Position numbers and translations under genes: made by a program. Below are positions 51,175 through 60,126 of a DNA stretch of 64,000 nt, piece after piece. Numbering within the stretch: the first letter of the stretch is position 1; the number at the start of each line of letters is the position of its first letter. The DNA is taken from contig NZ_JAUNTS010000001.1 of the NCBI RefSeq assembly GCF_030538595.1, positions 255,112 through 319,111 on the forward strand, in the 5' to 3' direction. This DNA comes from Kocuria sp. Its GTDB lineage: Bacteria; Actinomycetota; Actinomycetes; Actinomycetales; Micrococcaceae. The notes beneath the pieces were generated by a model. The model saw only the letters and a program-made list of their open reading frames with translations, ran no database searches and was not told the DNA's origin.

Positions 51175-51876
51175 TTGCTAGAGATCCTCATGCTCACCGA
51201 CTCAACCGGTCCATCCGCCGCTGTCCTTCCGGCCCTTGACCTGTTGAACCACAGACTCAGCGCACAGCCCACCCGCGTTGTCTCCGGTGCCGTGGATTCC
51301 ATGACAGCGGACGTGGTGGTGGTGGATGGCCGAAAAGATCTGATTTCAGCCCGCAATCTGGCGCAACTTTTGCGGGGCAAGGGACTGGAAGCTCCGGTGA
51401 TCATGGTCCTCACCGAAGGCGGCATGGCAGCGGTGGCCTCCACATGGATGGTTGATGACGTTGTCCTGGAAACCGCAGGGCCCGCGGAAGTGGAGGCCCG
51501 CCTTCGCCTGGCTTCCGCCAAGGTGCTGCTGGGAGACGCGGAGGACGATCCCCGGATTCACGCTGGCTCAGTGGTGATTGATGAAGCCGCGTACTCCGCC
51601 CATGTCCACGGTGAAGCCTTGAACCTCACCTACAAGGAGTTTGAACTGCTCAAATTCCTGGCCCAGAACCAGGGGCGAGTCTTCACGCGCTCGCAACTGC
51701 TCTCCGAAGTTTGGGGCTATGACTACTACGGTGGAACCAGAACAGTTGACGTCCATGTTCGGCGCCTGCGCTCCAAGCTGGGCTCCGATCACGAACACAT
51801 GATCACCACCGTGCGCAACGTGGGTTACAGCCTGTCCGCCGAACGCTCCTCCGAGCACCGTCTGACCGGCGACTGA
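51175..51876 (+). CDS. glnR: GlnR-type orphan winged-helix regulator
   Basis: 233 residues. The N-terminal receiver-like domain has ADVVVVDGRKDLISARNLAQ and APVIMVLTEGGMAAV and shows an incomplete phosphorylation pocket. The OmpR/PhoB-type DNA-binding domain contains LNLTYKEFELLKFLAQNQGR VFTRSQLLSEVWGYDYYGG (in two parts) and RTVDVHVRRLRSKLG. No kinase gene is adjacent. In actinobacteria this type (nitrogen regulator GlnR) lies beside mshD, as here. TTG start with AGGAG eight bases upstream. Confidence 0.82.
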   Translation: MLEILMLTDSTGPSAAVLPALDLLNHRLSAQPTRVVSGAVDSMTADVVVVDGRKDLISARNLAQLLRGKGLEAPVIMVLTEGGMAAVASTWMVDDVVLETAGPAEVEARLRLASAKVLLGDAEDDPRIHAGSVVIDEAAYSAHVHGEALNLTYKEFELLKFLAQNQGRVFTRSQLLSEVWGYDYYGGTRTVDVHVRRLRSKLGSDHEHMITTVRNVGYSLSAERSSEHRLTGD

Positions 51877-51909
51877 CGAATCTGCGGTCCACGGGGAAAG
51901 TGAACCACC

Positions 51910-52869
51910 GTGAGCACGCAACCATCAGCCGATTCTTCGGCATCGGTCCAAATCACCGCACTCGACCCGAATCCGCAGACCGTCTCTGAGCTCACCGCTC
52001 TGGCCAAGGCCGCAGCGGATCACGACGGCGATCCCCCCTTCTCCGATCAGACCCTGGTGCAGCTGCGCACCGCTGCCCACACCACCACCGTGGTGGGCGC
52101 GCTCCTGGAGGATTCACAACGGATGGTGGGGGCCGCCGTCGTGGTGCATTCCGATCAACCGGACACTGCTGCGGTGTTGGAGGCAGTGGTGGACCCTGCC
52201 CACCGGGGGTCTGGTACGGGGGCTGCCATGGTCACGGCTGCTTTGGACGGCGGGGTGGGTGACCATGCTGCGATGGATGCCTGGGCGCACGGTGACCACG
52301 CGGCCGCGCGGGCTCTGGCCACCACCTTGGGCTTCACCCCCGTACGCGAGTTACACCGTTTGTTACGGCCAATGACCGGAGTCACGGATGAACTCGCACT
52401 GCGGTTACCTCCCGGGCTGGCACTGCGCGCGTTTGAAGTGGGTGTGGATGAGGAGGCGTGGCTGGCCGTCAATGCAGCCGCCTTTGCCGATCATCCCGAA
52501 CAGGGACGGATGACCATGTCCGATCTGCGCGAACGTGAAGCCGAGGACTGGTTTGATCCGCAGGGATTTTTGATTGCCCACCCCGTGGGAGACCCGCGGG
52601 AGATCGCAGGTTTCCACTGGACCAAAGTTCATCCGGCCACGCACCGCGAACCCGCCCGCGGCGAGGTCCACGTGGTGGGGATCGCCCCGGACCAGCAGGG
52701 ACGCGGATTGGGTAAGGCCCTGACGGTGGCGGGATTGCACCATTTGGCGCAGCGTGGTTTGCAGGAAGTTCTGCTCTACGTGGATGCCCAGAACACGGCG
52801 GCGTTCAATCTCTACCGCGCGCTGGGCTTTGAACCGTGGCACGTGGACGTGATGTTCAGCCGCCGCTGA
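51910..52869 (+). CDS. mshD: Mycothiol synthase (two GNAT domains)
   Basis: Last enzyme of mycothiol synthesis, acetylating Cys-GlcN-Ins with acetyl-CoA. The 319-residue protein has a degenerate N-terminal GNAT domain (EAVVDPAHRGSGTGAAMVTA) and a complete C-terminal one (VVGIAPDQQGRGLGKALTVA GLHHL, in two parts, and VDAQNTAAFNLYRALGF). Mycothiol is restricted to actinobacteria, which supports the host assignment. GTG start with a weak ribosome site; it follows the glnR-like gene by 33 bp. Confidence 0.92.
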   Translation: MSTQPSADSSASVQITALDPNPQTVSELTALAKAAADHDGDPPFSDQTLVQLRTAAHTTTVVGALLEDSQRMVGAAVVVHSDQPDTAAVLEAVVDPAHRGSGTGAAMVTAALDGGVGDHAAMDAWAHGDHAAARALATTLGFTPVRELHRLLRPMTGVTDELALRLPPGLALRAFEVGVDEEAWLAVNAAAFADHPEQGRMTMSDLREREAEDWFDPQGFLIAHPVGDPREIAGFHWTKVHPATHREPARGEVHVVGIAPDQQGRGLGKALTVAGLHHLAQRGLQEVLLYVDAQNTAAFNLYRALGFEPWHVDVMFSRR

Positions 52870-53033
52870 CCGCTGGGTGCCACCCGAACTCATCCGTTGA
52901 TGCTCGGGGAACCACGGGCCTCGGGAACGGGTTAGCATGTCCTGGCCACGGGTGGGGCCCAGGAACAGTAGGTGCCCGAGTCAATGGCGCGCACAGCCAC
53001 CAAGTGCAGCACGGAGAGGAAACCCACAACCTC

Positions 53034-54005
53034 ATGCCCAAATCTGCTTATCGCACCTCGGTGCAAGCTCCTGACGCCACCGCGGACATCCGCGCGGCCG
53101 GCTGCTTGTGCTGGCGTCCCACAGCCGATGGTGGCATTGAAGTGCTGGTGATCCACAGGCCGCGTTACGACGACTGGTCATGGCCCAAAGGCAAGCTCGA
53201 TGACCAGGAAACCCTGCCTGAAGCCGCTCACCGGGAAGTCCACGAGGAAGTGGGGCTCAAGGTCCGGCTGGGGATCCCCCTGGCCATCACCGAGTACCAG
53301 GTCAAGGGTGGGCTCAAACACGTCTACTACTGGAGCGCTGAACTTCCCGCCTTCACCAAAGGCCGGGCCGACGGCAAGGAAGTGGATGAGCTGCGCTGGG
53401 TCAGCCCCGAACAAGCCGGACGCATGCTGACCAACACCACGGACGTGGAACCGCTGCAGCGACTGATCCAACTGCGTGATGCCGGCGACCTTGCGGTGCG
53501 CGCTGTGCTCCTTGTCCGTCACGCCAAGGCCAAACCGCGTTCGTCCTGGTCCCGGGCGGAGGGTGACCGACCCCTGGCGGCCACCGGCAAACGTCAAGCT
53601 CTTGCCGTCACCCGTCTTCTGGCGGTGTGGTCCCCCGAACGGGTGGTCTCCTCCCCCTGGCTACGCTGCCTGTCCACCGTGACCCCTTATGCCAAAACCG
53701 CCGGGCTCAAGGTCAAGGAACGGCCTGCTCTCACGGAAGCCGCCCACAAGCGCAGCCCGCGCAAAGCTGCCGCTGTGGTGGAAACCCTTTTTGACAAGGA
53801 CAAAAGTGCAGCTTTGTGCACTCACCGCCCGGTCTTGCCCACCGCCTTGAAAGTTCTGGCCAACCACCTTCCCAGCACTCTGAGCAGCATGTTGCCCCAA
53901 GAAGATCCCTATTTGGCACCGGGTGAGATGATCGTGTTGCAGGTTTCGCGGCGTCACCGGCGCCGGGCAGTGTCCATGGAAATTGTCAAGCCATTTGATT
54001 CCTGA
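53034..54005 (+). CDS. mutT1: Nudix hydrolase fused to a histidine phosphatase (MutT1 type)
   Basis: 323 residues. A complete Nudix box starts at [23 protein letters not shown] (in two parts, about 58-80) in the N-terminal half. The C-terminal half begins [20 protein letters not shown] with the RH catalytic motif and has a second histidine in [11 protein letters not shown]. This fusion resembles mycobacterial MutT1, which removes 8-oxo-GTP or diadenosine polyphosphates. The ATG at 53034 has GAGAGG about ten bases upstream. Confidence 0.87.
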   Translation: MPKSAYRTSVQAPDATADIRAAGCLCWRPTADGGIEVLVIHRPRYDDWSWPKGKLDDQETLPEAAHREVHEEVGLKVRLGIPLAITEYQVKGGLKHVYYWSAELPAFTKGRADGKEVDELRWVSPEQAGRMLTNTTDVEPLQRLIQLRDAGDLAVRAVLLVRHAKAKPRSSWSRAEGDRPLAATGKRQALAVTRLLAVWSPERVVSSPWLRCLSTVTPYAKTAGLKVKERPALTEAAHKRSPRKAAAVVETLFDKDKSAALCTHRPVLPTALKVLANHLPSTLSSMLPQEDPYLAPGEMIVLQVSRRHRRRAVSMEIVKPFDS

Positions 54006-54100
54006 CCGCGGCGCAGGCCTGCACCGCATCCAGAAACCTTTCGCCGCATCCAGTTGCACACCCCACCAGTACCCACGGGCACGCCCCAAGGAGCATTCGC

Positions 54101-54949
54101 TTGAGCACCGCTGCCACACCCGCATCCCACGCGGCAATTGCCACCCCCTACGAGGATCTGCTGCGTGAAGTTGCCGCCACCGGTACGCAGAAAACGGATC
54201 GGACGGGGACCGGGACTCGCTCCGTGTTCGGTCGTCAAATTCGCTACGACCTCTCCGATTCCTTCCCGTTGCTGACCACCAAACGCGTCCACTTCAAGTC
54301 CGTGGCGCTGGAACTGCTCTGGTTCCTCAGCGGTTCCTCCAACGTTCGCTGGCTGCAGGAGCGCGGCGTGAGCATCTGGGACGAGTGGGCAGATGACAAC
54401 GGTGAACTGGGCCCGGTCTACGGAGTGCAATGGCGCTCTTGGCCCACTGCGGATGGTGGAAGCATTGATCAAATTGCCAAGGTCATTGAGCAGATCCGCA
54501 CCAACCCGGATTCCAGGCGACACATTGTCACGGCGTGGAACCCTGCCGAAGTGGACAACATGGCACTTCCGCCGTGCCACACCATGTTCCAGTTCTGGGT
54601 GGAGCCGCAGGAGGAAGGCCCCTCCAAACTGTCCTGCCAGCTGTATCAACGCTCCGCGGACATGTTCCTGGGCGTGCCGTTCAACATTGCCTCCTACGCC
54701 CTGCTGACCCTGATGGTGGCTGAGCAGACCGATTTAATACCCGGCGAGTTCGTGTGGACCGGAGGAGACGTACACGTGTATGACAACCACCGGGACCAGG
54801 TGGCCAAACAACTGGCCCGCGACCCCTTCCCCTACCCCACCATGCGCTTCAAGCGCCGCCCCGATTCCATCTTTGACTACACCTTGGATGACTTTGATCT
54901 GGTGAACTACCAGCACCACCCCGGGATCAAGGCGCCGGTGGCTGTATGA
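54101..54949 (+). CDS. thyA: Thymidylate synthase
   Basis: Makes dTMP from dUMP with methylene-tetrahydrofolate. The 282-residue protein has the catalytic Cys159 in [14 protein letters not shown], plus the dUMP-binding [20 protein letters not shown] and HVYDNH. TTG start with AAGGAG seven bases upstream; the first about 15 residues are extra. It overlaps dfrA by 4 bp, the usual thyA-folA pairing. Confidence 0.96.
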   Translation: MSTAATPASHAAIATPYEDLLREVAATGTQKTDRTGTGTRSVFGRQIRYDLSDSFPLLTTKRVHFKSVALELLWFLSGSSNVRWLQERGVSIWDEWADDNGELGPVYGVQWRSWPTADGGSIDQIAKVIEQIRTNPDSRRHIVTAWNPAEVDNMALPPCHTMFQFWVEPQEEGPSKLSCQLYQRSADMFLGVPFNIASYALLTLMVAEQTDLIPGEFVWTGGDVHVYDNHRDQVAKQLARDPFPYPTMRFKRRPDSIFDYTLDDFDLVNYQHHPGIKAPVAV

Positions 54950-55485
54950 GTGGCGCGCCACCGGTGATCGGCGCCATTTGGGCTCAGACCCGGGACGGGG
55001 TGATTGGCGCAGGCGGCAGCATGCCATGGCACGTCCCGGAAGACTTTGCGCACTTCAAGTCCGTGACCACGGGCCATCCAGTCATCATGGGGCGGCGCAC
55101 CTGGGAATCTTTCCCGGCCAAGTTCAAGCCGCTGCCGGACCGGACCAACATTGTGATGACCTCCCGGCCGCAGGAGTTCGGGGACGCGGAGGGCGCCGTC
55201 GTCGTTGATTCCTACGCTGATGCCGTGGCTGCGGCGCGGGCGGCGGAGGGCGGGGAAGAAATCTGGGTGATTGGCGGTGGGCAGCTCTACGGCCATGCCC
55301 TGACCAGTCCTCAACATCCCGTGACGCACTGCGTGGTGTCCGTGTTGGACCTTCAGATCGACGGCGACACCCACGCCCCGCAACTGGATGCCACATGGCA
55401 GCTGGTGGCGGAGGAGGACCGCGGCACCTCCCGCACCGGGGTGCCGTGGCGGGTGCAAACCTGGCAGCGCCATCCCATGGCGTGA
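54946..55485 (+). CDS. dfrA: Dihydrofolate reductase
   Basis: Regenerates tetrahydrofolate after the thyA reaction. The 179-residue protein has [31 protein letters not shown] (in two parts) with the catalytic acidic residue, [13 protein letters not shown] and [16 protein letters not shown]. Its ATG overlaps the thyA stop (ATGA). Confidence 0.95.
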   Translation: MSGAPPVIGAIWAQTRDGVIGAGGSMPWHVPEDFAHFKSVTTGHPVIMGRRTWESFPAKFKPLPDRTNIVMTSRPQEFGDAEGAVVVDSYADAVAAARAAEGGEEIWVIGGGQLYGHALTSPQHPVTHCVVSVLDLQIDGDTHAPQLDATWQLVAEEDRGTSRTGVPWRVQTWQRHPMA

Positions 55486-55564
55486 AGCTGCGGCGGTGAA
55501 GCGCAGTCAGTCCTGCGGTCTAGAGTGGGATGCACCACATGTCACCTGCCCTTAGGAGGCCCGC

Positions 55565-55894
55565 GTGAGCACGGAGCACACCGAGTACAACGAGCCCCAG
55601 GTCCGCGAAGATCCCGAACTCAAGCTGGTGGACAACCAGGAAAAGAGCCGGGTGGAGCTGTGGAACGGTGCCACCTTCATTGGATTCGTGGCGGTCGAAC
55701 GCCTGGCCGATGGCACCGTTGACCTGCAGCACACCATCATTGACGAGCGTTTCAGCCGGCAGGGTTACGCCAGGACCTTGATCACGCTGGTACTGGACAC
55801 GTGCCGCGCCTCCGGAGTGCTCATCCACCCCACCTGCACGTACGTTCAGGATTACTTGCAGCGCTTTCCGCAGTACCAAGATTTAGTGGCATGA
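55565..55894 (+). CDS. Small GNAT-like acetyltransferase
   Basis: 109 residues of the short GNAT group in which the acetyl-CoA motif appears as [20 protein letters not shown] and the C-terminus as [27 protein letters not shown] precedes the GTG start. Substrate unknown. Confidence 0.8.
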   Translation: MSTEHTEYNEPQVREDPELKLVDNQEKSRVELWNGATFIGFVAVERLADGTVDLQHTIIDERFSRQGYARTLITLVLDTCRASGVLIHPTCTYVQDYLQRFPQYQDLVA

Positions 55895-55957
55895 CGCCCC
55901 GTGTGCGAGCTATCTCACATCCGCACCTGTGGCCTCGAAGGCTTCCGGTGCGGTCCG

Positions 55958-55963
55958 TAGACT
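55958..55963 (+). promoter_or_regulatory. -10 box for a leaderless asd transcript
   Basis: TAGACT followed by exactly 7 nt and the ATG at 55971, without a Shine-Dalgarno sequence. A weak -35 (CTCGAA or TCGAAG) lies 17-18 bp upstream. Confidence 0.55.
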
Positions 55964-55970
55964 GGATCGC

Positions 55971-57116
55971 ATGATTTCTAGCGCCAACTCCACTCCCGCC
56001 GTCGGCCTGGTCGGCTGGCGCGGCATGGTCGGATCCGTTCTGGTGGACCGCATGGTCTCCGAAGGTGACTTTGCGGATATTCAGCCGGTCTTTTTCACCA
56101 CGTCCTCCCCCGGTGCCAAAGCCCCGGAGATTACGGGTATGGGCGACACCGGCACGCTGCAAGATGCTTACGACCTGGACAAGCTGGCAGCGCTACCCAT
56201 CATCCTCACCGCGCAGGGTGGTGACTACACCTCCCGGGTGCACGGGGAACTGCGTGCCCGCGGCTGGGACGGCCTGTGGATTGACGCCGCCTCCACGCTG
56301 CGCACCAACCAGGACTCGATCATTGTGCTGGACCCGGTCAACCGCAATGTGATTGATGCCGGCCTGGAGTCCGGCATCAAGGATTTTGTGGGCGGCAACT
56401 GCACCGTCTCCTGCATGCTCATGGGCATGGGCGGACTGTTCCGCAACGGCCTGGTGGAGTGGGCCACGTCCATGACCTACCAAGCGGCCTCCGGCGGAGG
56501 CGCCCGCCACATGCGTGAGGTTCTGCAGCAGTTCGGTGATCTGCACGTGGAGGTTGCGGAAGGACTGGCCGATCCGGCGTCGGCAATTCTGGAGATTGAC
56601 CGCCGCATTCTGGCCAAGCAGCGTTCCGGTGAGCTGGACACCACCCAGTTCGGCGCCCCGCTGTCCGGCTCCCTGATTCCGTGGATTGACTCGGATCTGG
56701 GCAATGGGCAGTCCCGGGAGGAAAAGAAGGCCGGGGATGAGACCAACAAGATCCTGGGGCGCAGTGCCGAAAATCGCATCCCGATTGACGGGCTGTGTGT
56801 CCGCATTGCCACCATGCGCTCTCACGCGCAGGCCATGACCCTGAAGCTCACGGAGGATCTGCCGGTTCAGGAGATTGAGCGGATTCTGGATGCCGACAAC
56901 CAATGGGTCAAGGTGGTGCCGAACACCAAGGAAGCATCCTCCGTGGAGTTGACCCCTGTGGCAGCTTCCGGCTCCCTGGACGTACCGGTGGGCCGTATCC
57001 GCAAGCTGGAGATGGGACCGGAGTACATTTCCGCGTTCACCGTGGGGGATCAGTTGCTGTGGGGTGCTGCTGAACCGTTGCGTCGCATGCTGAAAATCGC
57101 AGTCGGCACCCTCTGA
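55971..57116 (+). CDS. asd: Aspartate-semialdehyde dehydrogenase, E. coli-like type
   Basis: Second step of the aspartate pathway to lysine, threonine, methionine and diaminopimelate. 381 residues from the ATG at 55971. [18 protein letters not shown] is the NADP motif, [20 protein letters not shown] holds the catalytic cysteine (about 144) and [14 protein letters not shown] follows. The sequence follows the proteobacterial long form closely, not the shorter form of mycobacteria. The frame is open to 55929, but a TAGACT box 7 nt before 55971 favours that start. Confidence 0.94.
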   Translation: MISSANSTPAVGLVGWRGMVGSVLVDRMVSEGDFADIQPVFFTTSSPGAKAPEITGMGDTGTLQDAYDLDKLAALPIILTAQGGDYTSRVHGELRARGWDGLWIDAASTLRTNQDSIIVLDPVNRNVIDAGLESGIKDFVGGNCTVSCMLMGMGGLFRNGLVEWATSMTYQAASGGGARHMREVLQQFGDLHVEVAEGLADPASAILEIDRRILAKQRSGELDTTQFGAPLSGSLIPWIDSDLGNGQSREEKKAGDETNKILGRSAENRIPIDGLCVRIATMRSHAQAMTLKLTEDLPVQEIERILDADNQWVKVVPNTKEASSVELTPVAASGSLDVPVGRIRKLEMGPEYISAFTVGDQLLWGAAEPLRRMLKIAVGTL

Positions 57117-57120
57117 ATCC

Positions 57121-57185
57121 CCGCCGAAAACATGGTTTGACCCAATTTTCGCCTTCCCAGAGCCAACAAACCATGTTTTCGGCGG
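57121..57185. repeat. Palindromic repeat element C (central CGCCT)
   Basis: 65-bp palindrome with perfect 18-bp arms CCGCCGAAAACATGGTTT and complement. CGCCT at 57150-57154 is within one base of the centre. It lies between the convergent asd and PGPGW-protein genes, where it could act as a two-way terminator. The arms differ from those of elements A, B and D. Confidence 0.75.
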
Positions 57186-57196
57186 AGGGGTGGCGG

Positions 57197-57679
57197 TTAG
57201 TGGCCGGGAGGGGCGTTGTGCGGGGAGAATCTGACCGGTTGACCAGCCGCTTGGCGGCGAGCGCCCTCCGCATTGGCCGCATTGCGTTCCTGCGGACCGG
57301 ACAGGCACCAACGCCACCATTGCATCAGCCGTGTCCGCTGAATCTTGGCCCAGGCCACGCTGAGTTTTTTGATGGCCCACAGATTGAGTTTGTGCGCCCA
57401 GTCGAACTCCATGGACCACACGCCAATACCCAGGAATATAAACACCCAGCCGGGTCCGGGCAGCACCAGCATGGCCACCCCGGCAATGAACAAGACAAAG
57501 CCGATCACGGCGATGGAACCGCGCACCATCACACGCCGGAACTTGCTCCCCTGATGCGACCAGGCCTGAAATTTCTCGATCCGCCGCCGGATGGGGTGGC
57601 TGCGGTCCTGCCCCCGCCGCAGTTCTTCGGCCAACTCCGACGACGCGGGGTCGGGTGCCGCCCGGCCCCGCGGGTTCAC
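57197..57679 (-). CDS. PGPGW-motif membrane protein
   Basis: 160 residues with two membrane segments around the motif LVLPGPGWVFIFLGIGVWSM, which defines a family of small actinobacterial membrane proteins of unknown function. N- and C-termini are basic and hydrophilic. The GTG start overlaps the murB stop as GTGA. Confidence 0.85.
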   Translation of the reverse strand: MNPRGRAAPDPASSELAEELRRGQDRSHPIRRRIEKFQAWSHQGSKFRRVMVRGSIAVIGFVLFIAGVAMLVLPGPGWVFIFLGIGVWSMEFDWAHKLNLWAIKKLSVAWAKIQRTRLMQWWRWCLSGPQERNAANAEGARRQAAGQPVRFSPHNAPPGH

Positions 57680-58803
57680 AGATCCATCCCCACCATCACG
57701 GGCTCGGGAACCAGCTCGACGCCGTAAGCCTCCAAGACACCGTTGCGCACCGTCCGAGCCAGTGCCACCATGTCTGCGGCACTGGCGCGACCACGATTGC
57801 TCAGAGCCAGTGTGTGCTTGGTGGACAGCGATGAGCGGCCCTCAGAAACTGATGCGCCGTCAATGGACAGGCGTTCGTTGCGGCTTCCCTCCAGGCCAAA
57901 ACCTTTGCCGAATCCGGCGTGGTCGATCAGCCAGGCCGCCGAAAGTTTGACTCGTCCGTCCAGGGGGTTTCCGGCGGGATCCACCACCGGGAACCTCGGG
58001 GCATCAGAAGGTACCAACTGCGCAGCCGCTGAGCTTTCCACAATGGGGTTGGTGAAGAACGATCCCGTGCTGTAGGTGTCCCGATCTGCCCTGTCCAGGA
58101 CCATGCCTTTACCGGCTCGCAGCTGCAATACCGCCTCACGCACCGCGACCATTGGTGCGCGCTGGTTGACCTCCACACCCAGGTGCTGGGCCAGCTGACC
58201 GTAACGGATGGGTTTGGACAAATCGCCGTGCGTGAACTGGAACTGCACGTCCAAAACCACATAACGCGGAGATCCCTCCACCGTGGTGCGCTTCAGCAGG
58301 GAATCCCGGTATCCGAAGTCAAGCTCCGCAAAGGCAAAGGACGTACGTCTGCCGGCTTCACGGTCATAGACCCGCACGCGGGCGATGGTCTGGGAGACCT
58401 CCTGCCCGTAGGCGCCAACATTCTGTACGGGTGTGGCCCCGGTGGTGCCCGGGATTCCGGAAAGGGCTTCAATACCCACACGTTCGTTCTCCACCGCCCA
58501 GGCCACTACGTCATCCCAAGGATGCCCGGCAGCCACCGTGACCAAAGTTCCGGCACAGTCGGAGACGTGATCCACCTGTATCCCGCGGGTGGCAATGTGC
58601 ACCACGGTACCGGGGAAACCCGAATCACCCACCAGAAGGTTGGACCCACCACCCACGATCAGGACGGGTTCCCCAGCTTGATCCGCCATCCTGACGGCAT
58701 CCACAATCTGGTCTTCCGTCTCCGCACGCACGTAACGTTGGGCGGCTCCACCCACGGCGGTGGTGGTCAATTCGGCCAGGGTGATGGGGTGCTGGGTGGT
58801 CAT
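57676..58803 (-). CDS. murB: UDP-N-acetylenolpyruvoylglucosamine reductase
   Basis: FAD enzyme that makes UDP-MurNAc for peptidoglycan. 375 residues. The FAD domain shows PVLIVGGGSNLLVGDSGFPG and GIPGTTGATPVQNVGAYGQE. The proton-donating serine is in STGSFFTNPIV and the C-terminal AAWLIDHAGFGKG motif follows, as in the E. coli type. The ATG at 58803 is preferred over 58812 because TAGGAT ends exactly 7 nt before it (leaderless geometry). Confidence 0.93.
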   Translation of the reverse strand: MTTQHPITLAELTTTAVGGAAQRYVRAETEDQIVDAVRMADQAGEPVLIVGGGSNLLVGDSGFPGTVVHIATRGIQVDHVSDCAGTLVTVAAGHPWDDVVAWAVENERVGIEALSGIPGTTGATPVQNVGAYGQEVSQTIARVRVYDREAGRRTSFAFAELDFGYRDSLLKRTTVEGSPRYVVLDVQFQFTHGDLSKPIRYGQLAQHLGVEVNQRAPMVAVREAVLQLRAGKGMVLDRADRDTYSTGSFFTNPIVESSAAAQLVPSDAPRFPVVDPAGNPLDGRVKLSAAWLIDHAGFGKGFGLEGSRNERLSIDGASVSEGRSSLSTKHTLALSNRGRASAADMVALARTVRNGVLEAYGVELVPEPVMVGMDL

Positions 58804-58810
58804 GTTCGCC

Positions 58811-58816
58811 ATCCTA
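58811..58816 (-). promoter_or_regulatory. -10 box for a leaderless murB transcript
   Basis: TAGGAT on the minus strand, 7 nt before the ATG at 58803; no Shine-Dalgarno sequence. The -35 is not obvious. Confidence 0.45.
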
Positions 58817-58839
58817 ACGAGCCCCGGTCTCCGCCGGTT

Positions 58840-59331
58840 TCACGCGCAGGCCACCACAGCTTGCGCCTTGACCAGAACTTTCAACGGCGCGGCTTCCTGC
58901 GCAGCAACGCCTGGGTCCGCAAGATCCGGTGCCGTCACCGTCAGATCAATGCGCGCGGTCCGAGCTTGATCGTCCAGCGCACCTACTTTGGCCACCACGG
59001 TCAGCGCTGTGGAAGCGCGCACCTGGGTGTCAAAGACATTGGGCACCACCACGGGTTTGGTGAAGCGGGTCTGCACATCTACGACGGCGGCCGGGTCCCC
59101 TGCCCAATCCACCACCACCTGCATGGCAGCACCCATGGTCAGCATCCCGTGAGCGATCACATTCGGCAGGCCCACGGAAGTGGCAAAGTCTTGGTTCCAG
59201 TGGATGGGGTTGAAGTCCCCGGAGACAGCGGCGTAGCGGACCAGGTCTGCCCGCGAAAGTTGCACGGTGCGGGAGGCAACTTCCTGGCCCTTTTCCAAGG
59301 CGGCAAATTCAGGTCGGGTAGCGGTGGTCAC
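58840..59331 (-). CDS. MaoC-family (R)-hydratase, HadB-like
   Basis: 163 residues with the hot-dog hydratase motif AAVSGDFNPIHWNQDFATSV (catalytic Asp and His) and NVIAHGMLTMG. It pairs with the preceding MaoC N-terminal type protein through a GTGA overlap. Such pairs form the beta-hydroxyacyl dehydratase of mycobacterial FAS-II; here the role is probably fatty-acid related but unproven. It lies directly upstream of murB. Confidence 0.83.
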   Translation of the reverse strand: MTTATRPEFAALEKGQEVASRTVQLSRADLVRYAAVSGDFNPIHWNQDFATSVGLPNVIAHGMLTMGAAMQVVVDWAGDPAAVVDVQTRFTKPVVVPNVFDTQVRASTALTVVAKVGALDDQARTARIDLTVTAPDLADPGVAAQEAAPLKVLVKAQAVVACA

Positions 59332-59777
59332 TGGTCTTCTCCCCTCACCAGCAGTGAGGACACGGCGGTGGAGACCGCGTGCCCGTCACCATCAAGAATG
59401 TCCGTCCGGAAGCTCACCATGGCACCGGTGCCCACTGCCCGGACTCCATCCACCGTGGTGGCTGCGGTGAGCTCATCGCCCGCCACTATGGCGCGGTGGT
59501 GGGTGAAACGTTGGTCGGCGTGGACCACCCGGGAGAAGTCGATCCCTGCGGTTTCATCTGCAACCACTGCCGCTTCTGCCTTCTGCGCCACAATGATGGC
59601 AAAGGTGGGTGGTGCCACCAGGTCCGCGTGCCCCGCTGCGCGGGCTGCTTCCACATCCTGGTGGATGGGGTTCTGGCCGCCCACGGTGTGGGCAAAAGCC
59701 CGGATGGCTTCCCGGGACACCTGGTACGGGGCAATGGACGGGTAGGTCCGGCCCGCGACGTCGGGATTAACACTCAC
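59328..59777 (-). CDS. MaoC N-terminal-type dehydratase subunit, HadA/HadC-like
   Basis: 149 residues of the FAS1-type dehydratase domain (YQVSREAIRAFAHTVGGQNP, APPTFAIIVAQKAEAAVV). It lacks the full Asp-His motif of its partner, as expected for the structural subunit of a heterodimer. The GTG at 59777 has GGAG seven bases upstream; the frame to 59831 is not needed. Confidence 0.83.
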   Translation of the reverse strand: MSVNPDVAGRTYPSIAPYQVSREAIRAFAHTVGGQNPIHQDVEAARAAGHADLVAPPTFAIIVAQKAEAAVVADETAGIDFSRVVHADQRFTHHRAIVAGDELTAATTVDGVRAVGTGAMVSFRTDILDGDGHAVSTAVSSLLVRGEDQ

Positions 59778-59830
59778 GGTGGCGCTCCTCTCTGACTGGT
59801 CTGACTGGGTGAACTGCGCCTGGGTGCACA

Positions 59831-59865
59831 AAAGCCCGCGATCCTTGAATCAGATCACGGGCTTT
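59831..59865 (-). terminator. Terminator after tRNA-Met
   Basis: Stem AAAGCCCG / CGGGCTTT extended inward by GAT/ATC past a mismatch, followed on the minus strand by TTTT. It ends just downstream of tRNA-Met. Confidence 0.75.
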
Positions 59866-59872
59866 CGGTCCG

Positions 59873-59946
59873 TAGCGGTGGACGGGCTCGATCCGTCGAC
59901 CTCACGATTATGAGTCGTGCGCTCTAACCAGCTGAGCTACACCGCC
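59873..59946 (-). tRNA. trnM: tRNA-Met (CAT), elongator type
   Basis: Minus strand: GGCGGTGTAGCTCAGCTGG at the 5' end, anticodon arm CGACTCATAATCG, T-arm ACGGATCGAGCCCGT, 3' CACCGCTA. 74 nt. The first acceptor pair is a G-U, normal for actinobacterial elongator Met. A lysidine-modified tRNA-Ile2 cannot be excluded from sequence alone. Confidence 0.93.
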
Positions 59947-60010
59947 AGGTTGGATGGGGAAACCCGTGACTGACGTTGTTCAAACGTTGATCACGGGCCC
60001 TCATCACGAG

Positions 60011-60082
60011 AGCCCCGACCGGGAATCGATCCCGGGACCTCCATCTTACCAAGATGGCGCTCTACCACTGAGCTATCGGGGC
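60011..60082 (-). tRNA. trnT: tRNA-Thr (GGT)
   Basis: Minus strand: acceptor GCCCCGA / TCGGGGC, D-arm GCTCAGTGGTAGAGC, anticodon arm CCATCTTGGTAAGATGG with GGT, T-arm CCGGGATCGATTCCCGG. 72 nt. It lies 64 bp upstream of tRNA-Met in the same direction and probably shares its transcript. Confidence 0.96.
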
Positions 60083-60092
60083 AACGCGGAAT

Positions 60093-60120
60093 ACTGTAAC
60101 AGCCCATTTGGCTCAGGCAA
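60093..60120 (-). promoter_or_regulatory. Putative tRNA-Thr/tRNA-Met promoter
   Basis: Minus strand: TTGCCT (60115-60120), 16 bp, TACAGT (60093-60098), placing transcription start a few bases before tRNA-Thr. The composite element's target repeat starts one base beyond the -35 box. Confidence 0.5.
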
Positions 60121-60121
60121 A

Positions 60122-60126
60122 AACGG
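60122..60126 (+). repeat. Left target-site duplication AACGG
   Basis: AACGG abuts the left end of the composite element (60127). The same five bases abut its right end at 63490-63494. Inner ends of the two insertion sequences lack a matching pair. Confidence 0.6.
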
